64,000 bases of DNA from Fasciola hepatica. Its lineage: Eukaryota; Platyhelminthes; Trematoda; Plagiorchiida; Fasciolidae. The notes beneath the pieces were generated by a model. The model saw only the letters and a program-made list of their open reading frames with translations, made no database searches and was not told the origin of the DNA. Shown here in pieces: positions 23,804 to 64,000 of the stretch (the stretch's first letter is position 1; each line of letters starts with the position of its first letter). Location: NCBI GenBank assembly GCA_948099385.1, contig CANUEZ040000156.1, forward strand, positions 9,445,501 through 9,509,500, given 5' to 3'. The position numbers were made by a program, and so were the translations under genes.

Positions 23804-24629
23804 GAAAGTTGATTGGGACCAGTCACTGGACCAAGGGGACCGGCTGGACTGGGAAGAATTTTTGAACATCTTGAAGAAATTAGGGGACATAAGAATCCCA
23901 CGATGTTTGACTCCTGGCCATACGACACGGACTGGAGAACTACATGCCTTTTCCGATGCATCCGAAGTCGGTTATGGAGCTGTGGTGTACGGACGATGGT
24001 GCGCAGGAGATGGACAATATTCCACGAGGATCCTGTTTGCCAAAGCCCGCGTTGCTCCACTGAAGTCGGTCTCAATCCCACGCCTTGAACTCAGCGCAGC
24101 CGTGTTGGCAGTCAGGGTGGTGCAAGCTGTGAAGAGATGTTTCGATCTCTACATTTGGTCGGTGAGCTTCTGGACGGATTCAACGATAGTACTTTACTAT
24201 ATCAACAACGTCCGGAGCCGGTTTAGTACTTTCGTTGCTAACCGACTCACGATTATCCACGATGAATCAGCCACGCACCAGTGGAATCATGTCAGGTCTG
24301 GCGATAATCCGGCCGACCTGTGCTCCCAAGGTGCGAACAACTTCAGGCAACTCTACACGTGGACGAGAGGGCCAAACTTCCTGCAATTGCCCAAACAGGA
24401 CTGGCCCGTGTTCGAATTAAAACCCCCTACGGAATTGGAACTGGAGATCAGAGGCATAGTGATAGCAACCAACGTCGTCGAAGCGACATCCATTCTATCG
24501 CGACTGGTCAAGTTTTCTTCCTGGATGAAGACGCTTCGTTCGCTAGTTTGGTTAACCAGGTTCAAGAGAAATTTACTAGTCATGAAAAGGCCACGCCCGG
24601 ATACGGGTCGGCCCGATGAGTCCCGATGA
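23730..24629 (+). pseudogene. BEL/Pao RNase H region
   Basis: The frame begins with the conserved FDPLGFVSP link. It carries the RNase H residues in AFSDASEVGYGAVVY, IPRLELSAAVLAVRV and WTDSTIVLYYI, then QWNHVRSGDNPADLCSQG. After about 24,430 similarity fades and the frame shifts to the integrase part. Confidence 0.9.
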
Positions 24630-26001
24630 GCTACAAGCTGAGGAATACGATATTTTCCGAATGATACAACGCGAGGCTTTCGCCCGAGAACTCAAGAGGG
24701 CGGAAGAAGTGGGACCAACCAATAAAGACACCATCTCCAAGAGGCGAGCTGAAGCGTTTAAACCCCAAACTCATCAACGGACTGCTGCGGGTGGATGGTA
24801 GGCTGACCAACGCCCACCCGAGCTTCGACACAAAGTATCCTATACTGCTGCCTGCGAGAAAACCTGTAATAGAGCTAATGATTCAACACGTCCACGCCGT
24901 GGAGGGACATGCCGGGGAAAGTCACGTGACAAGCGTCATCCGAAAGCGCCTTTGGTTGTTGAGAGGACGAGAGACTGTAAAGCGCATAATCCGACGGTGT
25001 GTGCAATGCAGGAGTCGCAATGCCACAGCAGGCAAACAACTCATGGCCCCACTACCAGAATGCAGGGTGACTACGGGCTGGTGGCCGTTCAGTGACACTG
25101 GGTTGGACTATTTTGGGCCCTTGTGGATCAAGTGCGGGAAAAGATTAGAAAAGCGATACGGATGTATCATGACGTGCATGAAGTCACGTGCGGTACACCT
25201 AGAAGTCGCACATTCAATGACAGCCGATCCTCTCCTACCGGCCTTGCAGAGATTTATCAACCAAAGAGGCGTACCGGCCGATATATACTCAGATAATGGA
25301 TCGAACTTTGTGAGCGCTCACCGGGAATTGCAGCGTTGGCACAAGAACATAAACAGGGACGAACTGCAGGATCGAACAGTGGCCTACAGCATACGATGGC
25401 ATTTCAACCCCCCATAGGCCAGCCACCGAGGCGGCATATGGGAACGCATGATCCGGTCCGCCAGACGGATATTGCTGTCAATCATGGAGCAGCAGCCGCC
25501 TGACGACGAGACGCTGAACACCGTCATGACTGAGGTGGAGAGAATCCTGAACAACCGCCCCTGGTTCCACTAATGAACAGGGGCCCCACCAACCTGGCGC
25601 TCATCCCGAACGACTTATTGACGTAAAGGTCGAACGAGGGTTTCCAAGGGCCGGTAGACCTTCGTGGGAGCTACCTCCACGGATGGAAGCAAGCAAACTA
25701 TCTGGCCAAGGTCTTCTGGAGGCGATGGCTGCGGGGATACCTACCGGCTTTTCAGACTCGACAGAAGTAGCTGGCCAAAACAAGACCATTCAAATTCGGG
25801 AATGTGGTTATGATTGCCGACGAACGCGCACATTTCAGCGCTTGGTCTTTGGGAGTAGTTACGGAAACCATCGAAAGCATTGACGGAATGATAAGAACGG
25901 TGAAGGTGAAGACAGCTAACGGAGTGCTCATTCGGGACATACGCAGTATTAACCTACTCGAGAGCGAAGGTGGAGGAGCTGATAACCCTGAGGCCCAGTA
26001 A
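24616..26001 (+). pseudogene. BEL/Pao integrase, interrupted by stops
   Basis: The N-terminal zinc site (MIQHVHAVEGHAGESHV, then RRCVQCRSRN) and catalytic aspartates (FSDTGLDYFGPLW and IYSDNGSNF) are in the 24,791-25,417 frame. An in-frame TAG at 25,415 replaces the alanine of the normal FNPPA-ASH motif. The same frame then resumes with [17 protein letters not shown], which contains the third catalytic residue, Glu. Further stops lie near 25,570. A C-terminal domain (FKFGNVVMIADE) ends at 26,001. The integrase is therefore inactive in this copy unless the stop is read through. Confidence 0.88.
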
Positions 26002-26697
26002 ACCTTTTCACTCTAGTCATTGAGGTGGATAAAGAAACACCATATATACCACACGATCTCCGTCAAACACATCACAGTGCTCGCGGTCTTTCTTTGGCAT
26101 TACAGAAGGTTCTTTCCTATATGTGGTGTTGAATGCGATCCCATTGTACATCCCGACACATACACAAATGCACGACGCACTCTACACCGCGTAACCCCAT
26201 CAAACATGTAACAGTGTTCGTTGTTTTGCTTTTTGTTGACGCTACCGAATGCCCCTTGCATATGTGGAAGTAGCGGAGCTCATGTCACACACACATGCTA
26301 CATTTTACTGGTTTTTTCTTGCAACACAGTCTTTTGTTGACATTTCAGAGAGTCCTCCTTTGATGTGTAGTCATACCTGTGATTCCATTGTACACCCCGG
26401 CACACACACACCCCCACACACACTCACTCAAGCACATACATCCAGGACGGGATGGCCCTTTACAATGACAGCATCTATGTGGCACCTTCACGCCCTCCAT
26501 CGGTCATTTGGTCTCGTGGAAGATGTAGACTAGCCTCACGTCCATGTATCCAATGGATTAAGTGAGACCAGTAGTAGAAAGTTGACGACGAGCATTAGGC
26601 GCGCACTGACAGCAGGGCCAAGGCAGGTAGGAAGAATCAGTACCTTTATACCGAACCTTTGACACTGCTAAGGATCCAGGAGGATTTTGTTGGGCGG
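26002..26697 (+). other. BEL/Pao 3' untranslated segment
   Basis: The stretch between the integrase end and the 3' LTR holds no recognisable gene. It has CA-rich low-complexity parts (about 26,396-26,435) and recurring ACACAT words. An envelope gene is not seen. The short stretch GGAGGATTTTGTTGGGCGG before the LTR may be a weak polypurine tract. Confidence 0.6.
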
Positions 26698-26867
26698 TGT
26701 AACAACCGGTAGTGGAAAATCCCTTGTGATCGTATTATTGAGGTTTGAATATTTTTGATGTCATTGTTCATGTAATAATCTAGTATCGTAGAATATCACG
26801 GATAATCGTCTTTTGATTTCGGGATCCGTTGCGAATTTGGCTACGCATTGCTCAAACGTTCGTTACA
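26698..26867 (+). repeat. BEL/Pao 3' LTR with 206-bp internal deletion
   Basis: It starts TGTAACAACC and ends CGTTACA. After the first 26 bases it jumps directly to TTGTGATCGTATT, so the equivalent of 20,467-20,672 is missing. A CC at both edges of the gap would allow a short-homology deletion. CR1-like coding sequence begins immediately after the last base. Confidence 0.92.
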
Positions 26868-29310
26868 CCTAGGTCTCTTAGACTTAGTAGGCTCCCTGAA
26901 AAGCCACACAGACTTCACCCATCTGTTAGTCACTGGTGACTTCAACTCTCCCAGTAAAAACTGGCAAAGAGCTGATGCCCCGGATATCACTTTCGGTAAA
27001 CCCATCCTAGACCTCGCACTGAAAAAACTCATGGGTGCAGAACGTAAGAGATCCGACTAGATATCGCACAGGCCGCGCCCCGTCCCTACTAGACCTGGTC
27101 ATCACCAATGATCGGTTCCTAATAGATGTGGTGCCCTAATTGCCGCCCCTCGACAAAAGTGATCACATTCTCATTGGATTCGATTATATCGTGAAATGGC
27201 CTCCTCTTCCCTTAGAAACTAAAATTTTGAGATCCTTCAAAAGGACCAATTTTGACCAAGTCTGTGCATTTATTTGCTCTCAGCTAAATTTAACTGACCC
27301 AGGTAACTCTGCTGATGAAATGGCAGAGAATCTCAGAGAGTTAATCTCCTTAGCTGATAGGCATTTTGTCCCCAGAATTCGTCGCCCACAGACCGCTAAG
27401 CGACCCCTCCCTCGCCCCATTAGGCGCATTCTGGACGAACGCGCACGCCTCTTTGCTAGATATAAAGCCACAGGCCTTGCCCGTGATGCAGAAGACCCTA
27501 GGATCATAAGGAACATATGCAAAGACAAGATTAGGTCCTATCAGAATGCAGTCCAACGATCTGTGCCTGATCGAGCACGGACCAATAAGGCATTTTTCTT
27601 TCAGTACATGCGCCGTCTTAGGGGTACAGCTCCGACGCCATTAGCTCTCAAAGATAGTGCCGGATCTCCAATCACTTCCCCTAGCCAAGTAGCCGAGGCA
27701 TTCAGCTCCTACTTCAGTACAATTTTTAGCTCCATACCCATATCATCCCACCCTACCATGCACCCGTTATCTCTGACCACTACTCTTAACCGCGTCACTG
27801 TTCCCATTGGTGCAGTCGCTTAATGTTTCCGACGGCTCAACCAATATTGCTCTATGGGTCCTGACCTAATCCACCCCCGTATTCTCAAGGAAGCCGCGGA
27901 TACGTTAGCTGCTCCTTATGCCTCGCTTTTTCAGCAATGTGTTGACGATGGAGTTCCCCCCCCCGTAACTGGAAAAAAGCAGTGATCGTACCCATCTATA
28001 AGAAGGGTAGTAGACACCTTGCATCTAGTTACAGACCCATAAGCCTCACTAGCATCACCAGCAAAATTTTTGAGGGAATTCTTAAGGGTGAGGTTCTTTT
28101 CCATCTTCATAGAAGAAGGATCCTCTCCCAGTCCCAACATGGGTTTCTTCCTGGCAGGTCATGCATCACCAATATGCTTACTGTCATGGATAGTCTAACG
28201 AAAGCCTATGATGATGGCCAGCTCCCACACGCTGTATCCATTGATTTTGCTAAGGCCTTCGATAAGGTCCCCCGTGCCCCTCTTCTTTATAAGCTGCGGG
28301 CATACGGGATCACAGGCTCCATGTTGGCCATCCTACGTAGCTTCCTTACCGACCGCACCTTTGTGGTTGAAGTCGGGAATGTTTTGTCTCAACCCTCCCC
28401 AGTAACAACTGGGGTCCTACAAAGGTCGGTCTTAGGTCCTCTTCTTTTCCTGATCTATATAAACGATCTACCGACAGCCCTTCCTGCGAACATTGCCATG
28501 TACGCAGATGATGTAACCCTATGGAGTTCAAGCGTTGAAGACCTGCAAATTGCAGTTTATGAAACAAAACGCTGGTCCGAGGATTGGAACCTCCCAGGTA
28601 ATGATGACAAATGCGTGAGCATGCCTTTCGGCAGAGAGACTGGTCACACGTTTTTCATTAATGGAGCAACCACACTGCCAAGGGTTGACCGACAAAAGGT
28701 GCTCGGTTTCTGGTTAAATTGTAACTTATCCTTCTCTCATCATCACGAACTTGCGAGCAAGTCTGCCTTCCGAGTCCTAATTATGATTCGAAGGTCCTTC
28801 CCGCGCATATCAAGGGATGATTTCCCCATAATTTTCTGCACGTATATCCGACCTCTGCTGGAGTATGGTAGTCAGATAGTGCACTCCGGTCTTGTCCGAG
28901 ACCGTGAGATCGTAGAAAGAGTTCAGCGGGCCTCCACCAGAGCAGTAAGGGGTCTATCCCACTTACCTTATCCCGTCTGCCTCCCACTCCTCAATCTCTA
29001 TCCCCTTGACGTAAGACGCGCAAGAGGTGATCTGTTTTTCATGTTCCACCTTTTTGAAACAGGTCAAAGCGATTGCTTCTTCTCCGTCTGTCCAGCCTCC
29101 TCTCTCCGTGGTCACAGCAGAAAAGTATTCAAACCGAGGCCACGTACTTCACTAAGGATTAACCTTTTTAGCTATAGGGTTATTACTATGTGGAATGCAC
29201 TTCCGGAAGATATTGTTCTCTCGCAGAACAAAACTATCTTCAAGAAAAAGCTAGACCTCTACCTGGGTCTCTCCCAATATTTCCCTTTGTCAAAAAAACA
29301 AGCAAAATAG
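26868..29310 (+). pseudogene. CR1-like retrotransposon: partial endonuclease plus reverse transcriptase
   Basis: Right after the LTR the frame reads an endonuclease piece (HLLVTGDFNSPSKNW near 26,920-26,965). SLLDLVITND and LDKSDHILIGFDY follow in other frames. The RT frame (27,140-27,823, then 27,982-29,310) has SYRPISLTSITSKIFE, QSQHGFLPGRSCITNML, SIDFAKAFDKVP and MYADDVTLW. The normally invariant Q-G of the PQGSVLGPLLF motif reads LQRSVLGPLLF, a mutated residue. A gap near 27,823-27,981 breaks the RT domain, so this copy is dead. Confidence 0.9.
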
Positions 29311-29645
29311 TTGTCTTTTATCGCATATATGTTCATGAATGTCGCACCCCCACTCAGATAAGGCACTGTCCACAGTGTGACACTGCATGATGTTATGTGT
29401 ATCTTGTTTTCGCTGCCACCCCCCCCTCCCGCTTCTTTTTACTCTCGTTTCAGCTCGGTGAATCCGACAGAAGATCAAAGATTTCCTCAAGAACCGGGAC
29501 AATTGGGCTCAAAGCCTCGAACCCGTGTAGTACTTCAAGACTTCAAGACAACTGAACTGAGCGCTGGCAGGCCATAAAAGGATCCCTGACTGCCCTACAG
29601 GAAGAGTTCGCACCCCTAAAACGAAGGAGTGGGGAGGGCAAGCCC
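29311..29645 (+). other. Junction of two CR1-like elements
   Basis: The first part (to about 29,435) is the 3' flank of the preceding copy. It ends in a C/T-rich stretch (CCACCCCCCCCTCCC). From about 29,460 broken frames (KDFLKNRDNWAQSLEP) appear to belong to the next CR1-like element. The exact junction is not resolved. Confidence 0.45.
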
Positions 29646-31544
29646 ATGTGGTGGAAGGCTGCAATAGCCAAGGCCATCAGACGTAGAAACCGCTATTGGA
29701 ACCAGTACAAAGCTTCCGGCAGCCAGCTAGCCTGGAATCGCTATACGAAGCTGAGAAACGAGACTGTAAGCCGTTTGAGAACTTCTAAACGGGAATTTGA
29801 GCTGAAATTGGCCCAGTCTGTAAGACAACAGCCGAAGAAGTTCTACAGCTATGTACAGTCTAAAGGCTCAACAAGAAATGCCGTAGGTCCGCTATCCACT
29901 AGAGAATATGGTATTGTCACTGACGACCAGGGCAAAGCAGACGCCCTGGGGGAATACTTTGGTAGCGTACATAGGATAGATAGTGGGGTACTAGTAGATC
30001 TGGCGCTGATACATCCTCCTCAGTTAAACGAGCTAGATCTTTCAGAGGAATGCGTGCGTAAGTACCTACAGGAGTTAAACAGCCACAAGTCAGCGGGCCC
30101 AGATGGCATTCATCCAGCTATCATCAAGCCGTTGGCGGATATCATAGCTCCATCGGTATGCAGATTGTATAGATCCACGTTGGACCAGGGAAAGCTGCCT
30201 CAGGACTGGAAAGTCGCGGCAGTCGTGGCAATACATAAGAGTGGGCCTAAGTCGGATGTGCAGAACTACAGGCCGGTAAGCCTAACTAGCATTCTCTGTA
30301 AAGTTCTCGAGAAGATCATCCGTGCCCATATCTGCCAGCACTTACTGCAGCACTCCATGCTAAGCCCGGCGCAGCATGGATTCCTGAAAAATAGATCTTG
30401 CCTGACCAATCTCCTGTGCTTCTTAGATGAAGTAACTCGACGACTGGACGAAGGTAAGCATGTTGAGGTATGCTACCTCGACTTTAGCAAGGCGTTCGAC
30501 TCCGTTAATCATCGTCTTTTGCTATGCAAGATGGAGACTTTCGGGATAGGTGGGCCAGTATATAGGTGGCTGGAGGACTTCCTCTCCCACAGGACGCTTT
30601 ATGTCAAAGTGGGGGACAGGTGCTCCAGTTTGGTGAACGTCACCAGTGGTGTACCTCAGGGATCCGTCCTAGGCCCGGTCCTATTCTTGTTATTTAATAA
30701 TGACCTAGCATCCACTCTTCAATCGCCCAGCTTTATTTTTGCGGATGATGTGGAGATTGTTGGATCTAAGGGTAGGGCGGACTTGGGCAGGGAAATAGGT
30801 ACCGTCCTGAGCTGGGCATACAAATGGGACTTACCTCTAAACGCTCAAAAAAGCCATTTGTTGTCAAGGGCAACAGAGAGCCTAACTGTCGCTCATGATC
30901 AAGGGCTGTTCACCGTAGAGGCAGCCAGTAGGGTTAAAGACCTGGGGATCATCATGAAAAGTGACTTCAAATGGTCGGAGCAGTGCAACGCGGCTGCGCA
31001 TAAGGCTCGTGGGGAGCTCTTTAGACTGCGATCGGCTTTGTCTTGCCGGAAGCCGGAGGTATTCGTACCTATTTACATGGCTATAGTACGACCTCACTTA
31101 GAAGGTAGTGTGCAGGCTTGGTCACCCTTCTACAAAAAGGACGCCGCCTGCCTAGAGAAAGTCCAACGTCTCGCCACGCGGATGGTTGAAGGGCAGATGG
31201 GTAAGACTTACGAGCAGAGACTCTGTGACCTGAATCTCTTCTCACTGGAAAGGAGGAGAAGTCGAGGAGATCTCATAGAAACGTTCAAGGTAATGAAGGG
31301 CTTTTCTGGCCTCAGACCAGATAGTCTATTCCAATTGGCCGTAGACTCCAGAACAAGGGGACACGAAAATAAATTGATAAAAGCCCGATCTAGGTTGATG
31401 GCTAGATCGCACTTCTTCAGCAACAGGGTTGTGAACAGTTGGAACGGTCTGCCTGGTGAAATGGTAGATCTGCAGACAGTCCAATCCTTCAAATGTGCCC
31501 TTGATCGCAAGTGGTACGAGATCTTTCCTTGTAGTGAGCCTTAA
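29646..31544 (+). CDS. CR1-like retrotransposon reverse transcriptase ORF, uninterrupted
   Basis: The 632-codon frame starts in the linker after the endonuclease (RRRNRYWNQYKASGSQLAW). It has the full reverse transcriptase: HKSAGPDGIHPAIIKPLAD, NYRPVSLTSILCKVLEKII, AQHGFLKNRSCLTNLLCFLD, CYLDFSKAFDSVNHRLL, SGVPQGSVLGPVLFLLF and the catalytic IFADDVEIVGS. The usual YIND after the PQG motif reads FNND. The C-terminal part (RRRSRGDLIETFKVMKG, then SHFFSNRVVNSWNGLP) is complete. The endonuclease is missing, so it is 5'-truncated, but the RT frame has no break and may be young. The 3' untranslated region ends in an (AACTG)n tail. Confidence 0.93.
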   Translation: MWWKAAIAKAIRRRNRYWNQYKASGSQLAWNRYTKLRNETVSRLRTSKREFELKLAQSVRQQPKKFYSYVQSKGSTRNAVGPLSTREYGIVTDDQGKADALGEYFGSVHRIDSGVLVDLALIHPPQLNELDLSEECVRKYLQELNSHKSAGPDGIHPAIIKPLADIIAPSVCRLYRSTLDQGKLPQDWKVAAVVAIHKSGPKSDVQNYRPVSLTSILCKVLEKIIRAHICQHLLQHSMLSPAQHGFLKNRSCLTNLLCFLDEVTRRLDEGKHVEVCYLDFSKAFDSVNHRLLLCKMETFGIGGPVYRWLEDFLSHRTLYVKVGDRCSSLVNVTSGVPQGSVLGPVLFLLFNNDLASTLQSPSFIFADDVEIVGSKGRADLGREIGTVLSWAYKWDLPLNAQKSHLLSRATESLTVAHDQGLFTVEAASRVKDLGIIMKSDFKWSEQCNAAAHKARGELFRLRSALSCRKPEVFVPIYMAIVRPHLEGSVQAWSPFYKKDAACLEKVQRLATRMVEGQMGKTYEQRLCDLNLFSLERRRSRGDLIETFKVMKGFSGLRPDSLFQLAVDSRTRGHENKLIKARSRLMARSHFFSNRVVNSWNGLPGEMVDLQTVQSFKCALDRKWYEIFPCSEP

Positions 31545-31846
31545 GAATATCAACTAGATGGATGACGGGAAGCACTGTGGTCCTTCTGAAGTATGTTTTA
31601 GCAGACTTTTCCCCTCATTGCATACTGTCTCAGTGAACGCTCACGATGCATAATGTCTCTCGCAGTTGATGTGCGATGAGGTTTTCCGTTTCCCTCTCAT
31701 TTTTAGCGGGGATTCGACGAAATACACTCGGCAGTGGTGGGTGCATAACTGGTGTGCATACCATCGAAGGAATTCTGAACGCTCGATTGGCCGTGGCCAT
31801 TACCTGTCCTGTGCAGACTGAACTGAACTGAACTGAACTGAGCTGA
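31545..31846 (+). mobile_element. CR1-like 3' UTR with (AACTG)n tail
   Basis: The non-coding 3' end of the element above finishes at 31,817-31,846 with about five ACTGA units. A block before it (GGTGTGCATACC at about 31,751, then CATTACCTGTC) recurs at 39,420-39,494 with the same tail, which defines the family's 3' end. The tail stops 58 bases before the Rab start codon. Confidence 0.75.
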
Positions 31847-31903
31847 GGAGACTGACCTTGGAAGGATCACTTGTGGTGAAACTGGATTATTTTGTCGTGA
31901 GCG

Positions 31904-62226
<30,323 letters not shown>

Positions 62227-64000
62227 TGAGAGATTTCCCCATTGTGTATCGTTTGGGGCTAAGCATGTTGGCATACACTGATCTGCGGTGATTTCGATTC
62301 AGAGAAGCGCGTGTTCAGTCTGGAGCAGAACATACGAGCTGTGGTAGTGAGCTTATTTTCCATCGCTGTGTCTACTTCAGTGTTTTATCTGGTGCTTGCG
62401 GATACCTCATCCTCATTAAAAACAAAGTTAAGTTCATTTTGGTGCACCATGTAACTCGATAGTTTGATGCAAAGTAGTAAAGCCTTGCGTGTTTTGCTAG
62501 TTTCCCACACACTCGAAGCTGTTGAAGTGTAGGGAGGTATTCGGAATATATCCCTAAAGAACGATCATTTGAGTTGACTGATCAGTAGGTGTGAACAGAA
62601 ATCACCAGCAAGTTCTAGTCCAAAGCGAAAAACGATGTGAACTCAGAAGACCTTTACAAAATCCTATCACTTATAGTTCGGCTGCATAAAATATAATTCG
62701 TAGAGTTCCCGTCAGTCTCCAAGAAACGTAATCTGCTAGCGTTTGCCTTCTTGAAGGTGAATTGGAGAATATGGGTGTGGTGTTCACACCGACTTAATTT
62801 AACTAATCATCGAACCCCATCGTCATCCATAGTGGCAAAGACTGATTTTTTCGTCACAAAGCTCTAGATTCCTAGAACTCAAATTGAAAATGACCCCTCG
62901 GAATTTACAACTGCACCGATATGCATTATAAATAGCCAACAGTGGTTCTTGGATCTGACTTACAACAGCATATATAAAATCAAACCCGAATGTAGATCAG
63001 ACACAACTGTTGTTGGAAGTCTGTTTTACAAGCAGTTGGCCGCAGCCCATGCTTTCATCCGAGGAGAAAGCCGGATTCTTCGTCTGGCGTAAAATTCTGT
63101 TTTTTCATGTTATCCATGAACTGGGATGAACTAGCTATCTCTTCACTGGTTTCTAAGACAATGACCCACTCCAAAATAATGGAACTTTATATCAATACTG
63201 CGAATCGTTAACCTTTGGTATACTCTTCCCAATATCATGAGTGCAAAAATATGGCATTTGTACCATATTGTTCTGCTAACCACTCAAACGGATATGAAGT
63301 TTCAATTCTACATCATAAGCGATGTATAGTCAACTTCAGTTGCAATGACTCTCATATCAGAACAAACCGGCGACTATCGTGGCAGGTATCGAAAAATGTC
63401 CCCAAGTAGCTAGCGTATTCCTTGATACGAAAATGCTCAGTGGCTATCTTCACCGAAGTCTTTGGTCATCTGTTGCAGAGCTATTGACGGCTGCTAAATG
63501 GAGTTTGCTCAGTTTTTCATTCCAGCCGCTGTTATACGATTCGAAGCATTGCTGTATAGACTACGCGAACCATGTCTCTGCACAGACAAGTTTTTGAGGC
63601 AGTCTTTTTTGCCATACGATTGACTATGTATATATTCTGTATGGGTAGATTGCCGTTAGCAATAAAGTATTTCAAATAATAGGTTACTTTACTTATAGAA
63701 TTAGGAAGATTGAGCTCAATTCAAAACTCCTAGCGTTTGTCTTCGGCTGAATTTCTGTGCAAAGGGCAATTGATGTTTTCTTTTAAATAGAGTAAATATG
63801 TGATTGAATCATCATCTTCCATAAGTATCAACTCGGGTTGACAAGAGGAAGTTTGTCGGGAGAGATAAAAATAGCAGTGAGGTTCATTCGTACTGATCGT
63901 GTGTTTTTATCAAACCTAGCTGACGATGGAAGTGTCTCCGAATATCTTCTCTCAGTATTTAGGGCGGTTATGACTAGCGACCGATCAACGAATGCTTTTC
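62227..64000. other. Downstream of last visible Rab exon; no exon recognised
   Basis: I searched for a short exon giving a terminal CxC or CC and found none with good splice sites. The sequence is AT-rich with short frames only. It is either a further intron of the Rab gene or 3' flank. Confidence 0.45.

Larger units (their letters stand above)
20441..26867 (+). mobile_element. BEL/Pao LTR retrotransposon, nearly full length, frameshifted
   Basis: Two direct LTRs enclose gag, CCHC knuckles, protease, reverse transcriptase, RNase H and integrase in the order typical of the BEL/Pao superfamily. Both LTRs start TGTAAC and end GTTACA. The retained LTR parts differ at only about 5 of 170 sites, so the copy is fairly young. 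Even so, the internal region has shifts near 21.85, 22.9, 23.7 and 24.6 kb and several stops, so it cannot move on its own. The flanks (GCCAG before, CCTAG after) do not form a target duplication. The 3' LTR has lost about 206 bp. Confidence 0.92.

Noticed and set aside
20431..26873. Target site duplication around the BEL/Pao element
   Set aside because: The flanks GCCAG and CCTAG share letters but are not a duplication.

Overview
The window looks like nuclear DNA of a flatworm, most likely a trematode. The evidence is a dense mixture of CR1-like and RTE-like non-LTR retrotransposons, a BEL/Pao LTR retrotransposon, a Penelope-like element remnant and a Penelope-type hammerhead ribozyme, many (TA)n microsatellites, and a host gene with tiny 5' introns followed by multi-kilobase introns. 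A cestode cannot be excluded. I see no bacterial operons, rRNA or CRISPR.

Positions 1-31,850 are a mosaic of mobile elements. They comprise a 281-bp MITE-like element with perfect 41-bp inverted termini (1777-2057), a duplicated TA-associated repeat (2.5-3.0 kb), a decayed CR1-like element (3.0-5.4 kb), and degenerate repeat DNA (5.7-8.2 kb) whose end recurs near 17.1-17.5 kb. They also include a minus-strand CR1-like element with a 778-codon open frame (8.3-10.6 kb), a minus-strand BEL/Pao integrase relic (10.8-12.1 kb), an LTR-like relic (12.7 kb), a nearly full-length but frameshifted BEL/Pao element with both LTRs (20,441-26,867), and two plus-strand CR1-like elements (26.9-29.3 kb and about 29.4-31.8 kb). 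The last of these has a 632-codon uninterrupted reverse transcriptase frame.

The only host gene I can support is a Rab6-like small GTPase on the plus strand. Its ATG is at 31,904, only 58 bp after the (AACTG)n tail of the last CR1-like element. I reconstruct seven exons: 31904-31973, 32009-32067, 32109-32162, 32213-32318, 43470-43581, 45353-45446 and 62149-62226. All splice phases match and all five GTPase motifs are present. The first three introns are 35, 41 and 50 bp; the next are about 11.2, 1.8 and 16.7 kb. The last visible exon ends without a prenylation cysteine, so the gene probably continues past it.

The large introns carry more mobile DNA. Intron 4 has a minus-strand CR1-like relic (34.6-38.2 kb) interrupted by (TA)n tracts and a complete hammerhead ribozyme (36,650-36,692), a second truncated copy of an (AACTG)n-tailed 3' end (39.3-39.5 kb), and an RTE-like relic (41.7-43.1 kb). 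Intron 6 has a Penelope-like relic with reverse transcriptase and a decayed GIY-YIG region (52.0-53.0 kb), further reverse transcriptase relics, a tRNA-like SINE candidate (57.1-57.2 kb) and an inverted-repeat element (60.3-60.6 kb). By eye, the sequence becomes AT-richer where the gene begins.
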